5,583 nucleotides of DNA from DAIRET01 sp036795455 (GTDB lineage: Bacteria > Bacteroidota > Ignavibacteria > Ignavibacteriales > Ignavibacteriaceae), in assembly GCA_036795455.1 (NCBI GenBank), contig DAIRET010000181.1, forward strand, positions 1 to 5,583, read 5' to 3'. Positions 1 through 5,393 of this stretch are shown here, piece by piece. The notes beneath the pieces were generated by a model. It was given only the letters and a program-made list of their open reading frames with translations, had not been told where the DNA came from and made no database searches. Positions within the stretch are counted from its first letter, which is position 1. Every line of letters begins with the position of its first letter. A program made the translations under genes and the position numbers.

Positions 1-239
1 CCGCCGAGGTTACCGGCTGTTGGATAAGTAACTGCAAGTGCAAATCCTACCGCTACAGCAGCATCAACAGCATTCCCCCCTTTTTTTAATATTTGAGCTC
101 CGACTTTGGTAGCAAGCGGTTCAGCAGTAACAACCATACCTTTTTTACTTCTTGAAGGTTCGGATGCATAAGTTGCATTACCGGCAGATATAAATAGAAT
201 TATAAAAACAATAATATTAAAATAGCCTAATATTCGCAT
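1..239 (-). CDS. ggt: Gamma-glutamyltransferase precursor, N-terminal part (runs off the left edge)
   Basis: Seen: 79 complete codons from an ATG at 239, with the frame still open at base 1. Residues 1-25 look like a signal peptide: Arg2, a hydrophobic stretch at about 8-19, and a possible cleavage near NATYA/SEP. From residue 34 the sequence GMVVTAEPLATKVGAQILKK, followed by GGNAVDAAVAVGFALAV and YPTAGNLGG, is the hallmark N-terminus of the gamma-glutamyltranspeptidase family. Family knowledge: these are exported Ntn-hydrolases that self-cleave at a conserved Thr and remove or transfer the gamma-glutamyl group of glutathione and related compounds. The catalytic Thr and small subunit lie outside the window, so activity cannot be judged. 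The start lies inside the last codons of the MCE gene (23-bp overlap). A purine-rich AAAGGGAAAGG stretch precedes the ATG, so translation is probably coupled. Family assignment is strong; substrate is unknown. Confidence 0.9.
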   Translation of the reverse strand, partial: MRILGYFNIIVFIILFISAGNATYASEPSRSKKGMVVTAEPLATKVGAQILKKGGNAVDAAVAVGFALAVTYPTAGNLG

Positions 240-1131
240 CAACGTTTATACCTTTCCCTTTTAATTGGTCGTTAAGCAGTTTGGTTAATTCTTTAACAGA
301 CTGTAGTGTTTCGTTCAGGTCTTTAATTAGGTTCTCATCATTCAGCAGTTTACCAGCGTTATTCTTACCTGTTTTAGTGTCTTCAATAATTGTAGTTAGT
401 TCGTTTACTAGTTTATCGGTGGTTGTTATAAGCTCGGAGAGGTTATCGAAAGTTTGATTAATTTGTTCCTTATTACCTGATAAAAACTCTTTAACATCAT
501 TTGTAACGGCAGCAGTATTTGATGAAATTGATTTCAGGTTGTCCCTGTTTTCATCTATCATTCCGTTTAGTTTACGGGTCATTACTGTTAGGTTTTCAAG
601 TGTTGTAGTAAGGTTCGACTCAAACTCTTTATCCTGTAAAAATCTATTTATGGATGTAAGGGTAAGATTAACCTGTTCAACCATAACCGGAATTTCACTA
701 CTTAATGAGCCGACAAGTGCAATAACTGCCGGAATATCCGCCTGGTAACTACCATGCTGCAGTTCGCTGTAATTCATAGAAATATTCGATGTCCCGGGAT
801 TAATTTCAACTTTTTTACCTCCCATAAGATCAAGCATCATAACCGAAAATAAAGCATCCTGTTTTAGTTTCACATCGCTCTCAAGTGAAAGTTTAACCAT
901 CACATAATGCTCTTTAACGCTGATGCTTTCAACAAAACCTTTTCTAACACCGCTGACTGTAACGTTATCGCCTAATTCAAGTCCGGCAACGTTATCAAAT
1001 TTAACATCAATAAAAAGCCGGGATGAATTAAGCGACATGTTCTTTGCCCATCCTATAACCCATATTAACAATAATATGGCGACAATAACAGTAATACCTA
1101 CTCTAATTTCGGTTTTTCTTTCATTTCTCAT
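217..1131 (-). CDS. MCE/MlaD-family lipid-transport substrate-binding protein
   Basis: 304 aa from the ATG at 1131. Residues 1-10 are charged (MRNERKTEIR), and about 11-28 form one membrane helix (VGITVIVAILLLIWVIGW), leaving the rest periplasmic. The MCE domain spans about 37-113: FIDVKFDNVAGLELGDNVTV, then VSGVRKGFVESI, then LMGGKKVEINPG. About 145-290 is a long Asn/Thr/Leu-rich helical tail likely to form coiled coils, with NNAGKLLNDENLIKDLNETL near the end as in Bacteroidota homologues. Family knowledge: MlaD-like proteins form hexameric rings or tubes that carry phospholipids or other lipids between membranes, powered by an MlaE permease and MlaF ATPase. Neither partner is in this window. 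A longer reading from an ATG at 1176 adds 15 residues (MNLKRFFNLLKQIKT). I prefer 1131 because charged residues directly before the TM helix are the usual MlaD layout and because the start then overlaps the upstream gene by only 11 bp. Neither start has a strong Shine-Dalgarno. Confidence 0.88.
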   Translation of the reverse strand: MRNERKTEIRVGITVIVAILLLIWVIGWAKNMSLNSSRLFIDVKFDNVAGLELGDNVTVSGVRKGFVESISVKEHYVMVKLSLESDVKLKQDALFSVMMLDLMGGKKVEINPGTSNISMNYSELQHGSYQADIPAVIALVGSLSSEIPVMVEQVNLTLTSINRFLQDKEFESNLTTTLENLTVMTRKLNGMIDENRDNLKSISSNTAAVTNDVKEFLSGNKEQINQTFDNLSELITTTDKLVNELTTIIEDTKTGKNNAGKLLNDENLIKDLNETLQSVKELTKLLNDQLKGKGINVDANIRLF

Positions 1132-1489
1132 AGTTTTTATCTGCTTCAATAAGTTGAAGAATCTTTTCAAATTCATCCGTAGTTAAAACACTATCGGTAA
1201 TTATCGAATAAATTGAATCTCCAAGCCGGTTTAACCTGCCAAGATCAATATTCTTTTGTTTTTCGAAATTTTCAAAATAGTTTGATAATACAACCTTTAA
1301 TGAATCTTTGTAAGGAGAAGGAGGATAACTCTCGATTTTATTTTCAACTTTCCCGAATGTTGTACTACGAACAAGTCCCTTCAGAGGTTTAACAACCCAA
1401 TCATCCATTTTATTTGTAAAGATATAAAAAATCGATGCAAAGACGATGGTAGTAATAACCAAAATTTTAATCAGACAACCTTTTTTCAT
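1121..1489 (-). CDS. Small single-pass membrane protein of unknown function
   Basis: 122 aa, family not recognised. Residues 1-8 are basic (MKKGCLIK), and about 7-25 form one hydrophobic helix (IKILVITTIVFASIFYIFT). The remaining ~95 residues are soluble and rich in charged residues, with predicted helix around 62-80 and 100-118 (TTDEFEKILQLIEADKNYEK). The topology suggests an inner-membrane anchor with a periplasmic domain. Cys5 precedes the hydrophobic core instead of following it, so this is not a lipobox. It overlaps the 3' end of the CBS-domain gene by 23 bp and the MCE gene by 11 bp, so it is clearly part of the same transcript and probably translated by coupling, as no good Shine-Dalgarno is visible. 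Its position between a GldE-like protein and an MCE protein suggests an envelope role, but that is inference only. It occupies the place where gldD follows gldE in gliding Bacteroidota, but it is much shorter than GldD and I see no resemblance. Confidence 0.75.
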   Translation of the reverse strand: MKKGCLIKILVITTIVFASIFYIFTNKMDDWVVKPLKGLVRSTTFGKVENKIESYPPSPYKDSLKVVLSNYFENFEKQKNIDLGRLNRLGDSIYSIITDSVLTTDEFEKILQLIEADKNYEK

Positions 1490-2759
1490 CTATATCAATC
1501 TGTATTTTTTTTATTCTTTTTTTAGCAACTTCTTTTACAGTGTACCTGATACCGTCCAGTTCAAATGAATAACCTTCTTTGGGAATTGACTCTGCATGTT
1601 CAAGTACAAATCCTCCTATAGTATCGTAATCTGCTTCAGTTGTATCAATCCGTAAATCAAGAGTCTCATTAATTTCATCAACCTGTAAAGAACCTGAAAC
1701 AAGATATGAACAATCGTTGATTTTTACTATCGGCTCTTCTTCTTTGTCGTATTCATCACGTATTTCACCGATTATTTCTTCAATAATGTCCTCAAGTGTT
1801 ACAAGTCCCGATGTACCGCCGTATTCATCAACGATAATGGCAATGTGCATCTTTTTTTCCTGGAATTCAGTCATTAAATCGTTTATGTATTTTGTTTCCG
1901 GGACAAACAATGACGCCCTTGCTATTTCTTTCGGCTTAAAACCGGATTTAAGTTGTTCGTCTTTTATATAAGGCAGAAGATCTTTAGCGTATATAATTCC
2001 GACAACTTCATCAAGGTCATTGTTGTAAAGCGGAATACGACTATGCCCTGAAGTAGTAATTGTTTTTACAATTTCATCAAGCGTTGTTTCGGTGGAAACT
2101 GCTATAATATCAACTCTCGGTTTCATTATTTCACGCACCTGGACAGTTTTGTATGAAACGATACTTTGAATCAGTTCATTTTCGCTCTCTTCAAGTGTTC
2201 CTTTTTCGTGCCCAAGTTCTGCAAGATGCTTTATTTCGTCGTGAGTTATTACTGTTTTCTTCCGGTCAAAATTAAATTTACCCGCTACCGTTTTCATTAA
2301 CTCGGTAATTAATTCGGATGCCGGGTAGAGTAAAACACTTAACCAATATATAGGAATTGCAACAATAAATGAAAACTTATACGGGTTGCGAACTGCCAAC
2401 ACCTTTGGGGTTAATTCACCGAACAGAATAATTAAGGTGGTTAATAAAATTATCTGGACTGTAAGTGCGATATTCTCCGGGATATTGTAAATAATTGAAT
2501 AATCAAGAGCAATTGTAACGGCAACAATAGAAGCTGCAACATTCACAATTGTATTCCCGATTAGAATAGTAACAAGCAGCCTTCTCGGGTATTCAAGAAG
2601 ATTTGTTATATATTTTAACAATAACGGGTTATTTCCGAAGTTGTTATTTAGTTTTCTTTTATCTAGAGAAAACAGAGCAACTTCGGAACCCGAAAAAAAG
2701 GCTGAAAGAAAAATCAGCAGAATTAAAATAATGGACTTGAATAGCCAGTCAATTTCCAA
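1467..2759 (-). CDS. CNNM/CorC (hemolysin-like) membrane protein with CBS pair, GldE-like
   Basis: 430 aa. About 1-160 is a DUF21/CNNM transmembrane domain with hydrophobic segments near 9-31, 62-85, 98-115 and 128-150. It contains the family motif FFSGSEVALFSL (21-32) and GELTPKVLAVRNP (114-126). A CBS pair follows: the first from about 206 (VREIMKPRVDIIAV) to 265, the second from about 275 to 335, ending in the highly conserved VDEYGGTSGLVTLEDIIEEI (310-329). A CorC_HlyC/transporter-associated domain occupies about 343-423. All domains are full length and in the usual order. Family knowledge: members include CNNM/CorC Mg2+ efflux proteins and GldE, linked to gliding and the T9SS in Bacteroidota; the old 'hemolysin' label is historical. 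The position directly after ssb (25-bp gap) favours a GldE-like member. The start is TTG: an in-frame TAA lies four codons upstream, and the first in-frame ATG is Met155, after the membrane domain. Ion transport is not proven from sequence. Confidence 0.92.
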   Translation of the reverse strand: MEIDWLFKSIILILLIFLSAFFSGSEVALFSLDKRKLNNNFGNNPLLLKYITNLLEYPRRLLVTILIGNTIVNVAASIVAVTIALDYSIIYNIPENIALTVQIILLTTLIILFGELTPKVLAVRNPYKFSFIVAIPIYWLSVLLYPASELITELMKTVAGKFNFDRKKTVITHDEIKHLAELGHEKGTLEESENELIQSIVSYKTVQVREIMKPRVDIIAVSTETTLDEIVKTITTSGHSRIPLYNNDLDEVVGIIYAKDLLPYIKDEQLKSGFKPKEIARASLFVPETKYINDLMTEFQEKKMHIAIIVDEYGGTSGLVTLEDIIEEIIGEIRDEYDKEEEPIVKINDCSYLVSGSLQVDEINETLDLRIDTTEADYDTIGGFVLEHAESIPKEGYSFELDGIRYTVKEVAKKRIKKIQIDIDEKRLSD

Positions 2760-2770
2760 AAAGCAACCTT
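2757..2770 (-). promoter_or_regulatory. Ribosome binding site and TTG start of the CBS-domain gene
   Basis: On the minus strand AAGG (2770-2767) lies 7 nt before a TTG at 2759-2757. The in-frame stop TAA at 2771-2769 overlaps this site, so the gene cannot begin further upstream. No ATG occurs before the end of the membrane domain. This fixes the TTG as start. A weak Shine-Dalgarno plus TTG should give lower expression than the upstream ssb, which has a strong site and an ATG. Confidence 0.65.
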
Positions 2771-2784
2771 AACTCTACAAATAA

Positions 2785-3207
2785 TTAGAACGGCAGATCG
2801 TCGTTCTCTTCAACAGAAATATTTGCGGATTCATCACCACCTGAGGGTTCGCTGCTGCCGGAAGATTGAAAATCACCGCGACCATCAAGCGGAATAATTT
2901 TATCTGCTATAATTTCCGATGTATATCGTTTTATTCCATCTTTGTCGGTATAATCGCGTTTGGAAATCCTGCCTTCAATGTAAACTTTTGCTCCTTTTCT
3001 CAGTGCTTCCTTATAATAGTCGGATAAACTCCACGCAACTACATTATGCCATGTAGTTTCGTTTGTCCAGCTGCCTTCCTTGTTTTTAAAACCATGGGTA
3101 GTTGCAACTGAAAAAGTTGTAACGGAAAGATTGCTCGGAGTAACCCTTGTTTCGCTGTCTTTTCCGAGATTTCCGATTAGCATCGCTTTATTTAATGAGA
3201 AAGCCAT
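2785..3207 (-). CDS. ssb: Single-stranded DNA-binding protein
   Basis: 140 aa. Residues 1-108 form the SSB OB-fold: MAFSLNKAMLIGNLGKDSE, then VTTFSVAT, then the conserved WTNETTWHNVVAWSLSDYY (47-65), KGAKVYIEGRISKRDYTDKD (71-90) and TSEIIADKIIPLDGR. Trp47, Trp53 and Trp59 are candidates for base stacking. About 109-134 is a flexible Ser/Gly/Glu-rich linker. The protein ends in the acidic tip EENDDLPF, the docking peptide by which SSB recruits replication and repair proteins. Length is on the short side for bacterial SSBs because the linker is short, but both functional ends are intact. The ATG at 3207 has a strong Shine-Dalgarno. It is the first gene of the minus-strand run, 222 bp downstream of the T9SS-protein gene, with the GldE-like gene starting 25 bp after its stop. 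SSB coats single-stranded DNA during replication, repair and recombination. Confidence 0.97.
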   Translation of the reverse strand: MAFSLNKAMLIGNLGKDSETRVTPSNLSVTTFSVATTHGFKNKEGSWTNETTWHNVVAWSLSDYYKEALRKGAKVYIEGRISKRDYTDKDGIKRYTSEIIADKIIPLDGRGDFQSSGSSEPSGGDESANISVEENDDLPF

Positions 3208-3210
3208 AAC

Positions 3211-3220
3211 TTCTCCTTTT
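3211..3220 (-). promoter_or_regulatory. Strong Shine-Dalgarno of ssb
   Basis: The minus strand reads AAAAGGAGAA, with the AGGAG core at 3217-3213, ending 5 nt before the ATG at 3207. It is the best ribosome binding site in the window and supports the ssb start. Confidence 0.8.
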
Positions 3221-3255
3221 TAGTGATTAGTATTTGAACATATAACAAAAAGAAC

Positions 3256-3269
3256 CTGCTAAAAAGCAG
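3256..3269 (-). other. Small hairpin in the ssb leader
   Basis: CTGCT (3256-3260) and AGCAG (3265-3269) are perfectly complementary around a 4-nt AAAA/TTTT loop. In the minus-strand transcript this forms a 5-bp stem about 50 nt before the ssb ATG. It is too short to be a convincing terminator; a minor leader structure or chance are both possible. Confidence 0.25.
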
Positions 3270-3280
3270 ATTTACCGATT

Positions 3281-3313
3281 CAAATTTACACAAAATATTC
3301 TTTATTTTGTAAA
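3281..3313 (-). promoter_or_regulatory. Candidate promoter for the ssb operon
   Basis: On the minus strand TTTACA (3313-3308; 5 of 6 matches to TTGACA) is followed, after exactly 17 bp, by TGTAAA (3290-3285; 4 of 6 matches to TATAAT). Overlapping the -10, TAAATTTG (3288-3281) fits the Bacteroidota TAnnTTTG element. Transcription would begin near 3275 and leave a leader of about 70 nt before ssb. The region is AT-rich, so chance matches are likely; this is the best candidate in the 222-bp gap. Confidence 0.4.
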
Positions 3314-3331
3314 CCAATTAATAACCGGTTT
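3311..3331 (-). terminator. Weak candidate terminator/hairpin after the T9SS-protein gene
   Basis: In the minus-strand RNA, AAACCGGUU and AAUUGGUUU can pair over 9 bp (two G-U pairs) with a 3-nt loop. On the opposite strand the same positions give A-C mismatches, so only a minus-strand transcript would fold. It lies about 100 nt after the stop of the upstream gene. It lacks an immediate U-tract, so factor-independent termination is doubtful. It touches the proposed -35 of the ssb promoter by three bases. Confidence 0.25.
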
Positions 3332-3429
3332 CAATTCTATTTTGATACTTAGAATACTTTGTGGGAGCATCCTGCCCAAACAAGACTACTTTAAGATTAT
3401 CTCAATACGATCATCCATTTTTTTCAAGT

Positions 3430-5364
3430 CTATCTTAACAGCATCATTTTTTTGATCTCAATAAAACTGCCAAATGTTAGTCTGTAAAAATAAACCCCCG
3501 ATGAAAAAGCCGAAGCATCCCATTTAACTTCATAAGTACCTACTTCTGCCGGTTCGTTAACAAGCGTTGTTACTTCCCTTCCAAGAATATCATACACTAC
3601 TAGTTTGACCAATGCCCCGGGAATAAGCTGGTTGTTTTTCCCCTGCTCCCATTGTACATTGGTACTTTCACTTTTCATATTGGATGGTAAAGAAAATCTT
3701 ATTGTTGTTACCGGATTGAATGGGTTAGGGTAGTTTTGCTTAAGTTCAAATCTAGAAGGTAGTCCAACTTCAACAAAATCATTTAATAAGTAATACTCAA
3801 ATGTACCATCAAAGTTAATTTGCTTTAATCGATAGGAATATTGACCTACTGAATTAACATTGTCAGTAAAACTGTACTGATGCCGCCCTGCAGTCGTCCC
3901 ATTCCCTTCAATAAAACCGATTTGCGAATAGCCTACCGGTTGATTATATAAATCAGACTTATCATATGCTTTTCGTTCAATAGCAAAACCGTAGTTATTT
4001 GTTTCTGTTGCAGTAACCCATGATAGATTAACGCAATAATCGTTTACAACGGCAGAAAAGAAAAGTAATTCTACTGGAACGGGAATACCGAATTCATTAT
4101 AAACCCCGACACCTCCTCCGGTCGCCATCCAAATATGGTTCGAAGTATCAACGGCTAAAGAATGAAAAGAATTAAGACAGTCAGGGACTCCAAGAATAGA
4201 GGGATTTGTAATATCTGGTAATCCTGAATTTATAGCTGTATAATGCCTCCAATTATCGCCCGATTTACGAAATAATCCTTTGTCGGTTCCAATGTATAGT
4301 TTTCCTGCTTTATCCACTACTATAGATTGAATAATGTTACTTTCAAGGGGTGAATTTGCAGAATTGTAAATTATCCAGTTAATTCCATCAAAATATGCTA
4401 AACCATTTTCAGTACCTATCCACAGATTATCTGTAAGATCGATAGCGATATCATTCACCTTGTTAGAAGGTAAAGGCGAATTGTTCTTTGTATACTGTGT
4501 CCATACCCCGTTCTCATATTTAACAAGTCCCATAAATGAGGCACAATAGTATTTATCTCCAATTCTAACTATCTTTCTAAAACTATTTACAGGAGAACCA
4601 ATTACTTGTGTCCATGAATTTCCATTGTACTGAAAAACTTCTCCCTCTTCAAAGCATACCCATAATTTGTCCACATCCCAGTAGAGATATGTAATATCAT
4701 AATTCTGAACCTGGGGTATGGGAATGTTATTCCAATCATTTCCTGTTATTTTATATAAATCATTTGGATAGTTTTCAAATAAAGTTGCGAATAAATTTCC
4801 TTCGTTATCAAAAGTCATTGAATTTACACCACCAATTATCGGCGAATTCTCGTAATTAAAGTAAACCCATTCAGTATCTTTATTAATTGAGAGAAATCCG
4901 GGTGGTAATACCTCACCACTAAGAGGTATTGCGCCGTATGATGCAAAGCATTTTTTATTCGTTGATGTGTCTATCACCATACGAAGGACTTCATTATGAC
5001 CAAGCTTTGAATTAGATATATTAATAAAAACACTACAATCAACATGTTTAACAAACCCATATTTAGTACCGCACCACTTCGTGTTTTGTTTATCGATATA
5101 AATCCTGTTCACCCAATTAAAGGGAAGCGAAATCCCGCTACTTACAATTTCATTATCAGTAGAATCGATTTTGTATACTCCCCCTCCGTATGTTGGGTCT
5201 TGAATATTAGCAGCAATCCACTTGTTATTTAGTGAATCAACCACAATTGAATAAATCGAGTTATAATTTCTAAGAACCAGTTGATTCCATATCGTGAGAA
5301 AAAGGTGTAAGATGATGTGGGGTAAAGTGGTCACTAATTTTTTTTTTATCGATGATTCGGACAT
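3430..5364 (-). CDS. Secreted beta-propeller (Reg_prop repeat) protein with T9SS C-terminal sorting domain
   Basis: 644 aa. About 35-425 consists of two-component-regulator-propeller-like repeats with the pattern SIVVD..NNKWIA or DIAIDLTDNLWIGTENGLAYFDG (305-327), and YIGTDKGLFRKSGDNW, usually followed by WxxY and NSPLPSN-like turns; the clearest copies are at 280-370. About 430-533 is a beta-sandwich-like linker (VPVELLFFSAVV, VNLSWVTATETNNYGFAIER, YSYRLKQINFDGTFEYY) typical of the region before sorting domains. About 539-644 is the T9SS sorting domain: FELKQNYPNPFNP, VVYDILGREVTTLVNEP, GTYEVKWDAS, SSGVYFYRL, ending KKMMLLR. No histidine kinase or DNA-binding domain follows the propeller, so it is probably an exported binding or surface protein; ligand unknown. 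The ATG at 5364 has AGGA 9 nt upstream. The N-terminus has KKK then a modest hydrophobic stretch (residues 17-25) but no clear signal cleavage site, which is odd for a T9SS client. Residues 10-16 are encoded by a copy of the flanking DNA repeat, so the 5' end may have been rebuilt. Confidence 0.88.
   Translation of the reverse strand: MSESSIKKKLVTTLPHIILHLFLTIWNQLVLRNYNSIYSIVVDSLNNKWIAANIQDPTYGGGVYKIDSTDNEIVSSGISLPFNWVNRIYIDKQNTKWCGTKYGFVKHVDCSVFINISNSKLGHNEVLRMVIDTSTNKKCFASYGAIPLSGEVLPPGFLSINKDTEWVYFNYENSPIIGGVNSMTFDNEGNLFATLFENYPNDLYKITGNDWNNIPIPQVQNYDITYLYWDVDKLWVCFEEGEVFQYNGNSWTQVIGSPVNSFRKIVRIGDKYYCASFMGLVKYENGVWTQYTKNNSPLPSNKVNDIAIDLTDNLWIGTENGLAYFDGINWIIYNSANSPLESNIIQSIVVDKAGKLYIGTDKGLFRKSGDNWRHYTAINSGLPDITNPSILGVPDCLNSFHSLAVDTSNHIWMATGGGVGVYNEFGIPVPVELLFFSAVVNDYCVNLSWVTATETNNYGFAIERKAYDKSDLYNQPVGYSQIGFIEGNGTTAGRHQYSFTDNVNSVGQYSYRLKQINFDGTFEYYLLNDFVEVGLPSRFELKQNYPNPFNPVTTIRFSLPSNMKSESTNVQWEQGKNNQLIPGALVKLVVYDILGREVTTLVNEPAEVGTYEVKWDASAFSSGVYFYRLTFGSFIEIKKMMLLR
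5318..5335. repeat. Outlying copy of the repeat, inside the coding 5' end
   Basis: TGGGGTAAAGTGGTCACT here matches 16 of 18 bases of TGGGGCTAAGTGGTCACT at 5451-5468, in the same orientation and 133 bp away. It encodes about residues 10-16 (LVTTLPH) of the T9SS protein. A run of ten T (5338-5347) follows on the plus strand. This copy marks the leftmost extent of the repeat cluster. Confidence 0.65.
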
Positions 5365-5377
5365 AACTTTTCGTCCT
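5362..5377 (-). promoter_or_regulatory. Ribosome binding site and ATG of the T9SS-protein gene
   Basis: On the minus strand AGGA (5377-5374) lies 9 nt before the ATG at 5364-5362. A longer frame can open at a TTG at 5415, but those 17 extra codons run through the repeat cluster, add no signal-peptide features and have no clear Shine-Dalgarno. I therefore use 5364. Confidence 0.5.
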
Positions 5378-5393
5378 GATTCCGAATTCGTTA

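Noticed and set aside
1132..1176. Longer MCE protein starting at the ATG at 1176
   Set aside because: It would place 15 extra residues before the charged segment and helix, unlike the usual MlaD N-terminus, and would increase the overlap with the upstream gene to 56 bp. It is not excluded.
539..1186. Plus-strand open frames of 69 and 87 codons within the MCE gene region
   Set aside because: They lie antisense to a well-supported gene, have no recognisable domain and no ribosome site; Ser/Thr-rich composition is typical of shadow frames.
1121..1489. Lipoprotein reading of the small membrane protein
   Set aside because: Its only early Cys is residue 5, before the hydrophobic core, so there is no lipobox.
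1717..1971. Plus-strand open frame of 84 codons opposite the CBS domains
   Set aside because: It is antisense to the most conserved part of the CBS/CorC gene, Ser/Ile-rich, and shows no family resemblance.
3208..3429. Riboswitch, tRNA or small RNA in the gap before ssb
   Set aside because: Only short hairpins are present; no cloverleaf, conserved riboswitch core or promoter-terminator pair is visible.
5044..5232. Plus-strand open frame of 62 codons opposite the propeller gene
   Set aside because: It is antisense to the propeller repeats and has no motif or ribosome site.
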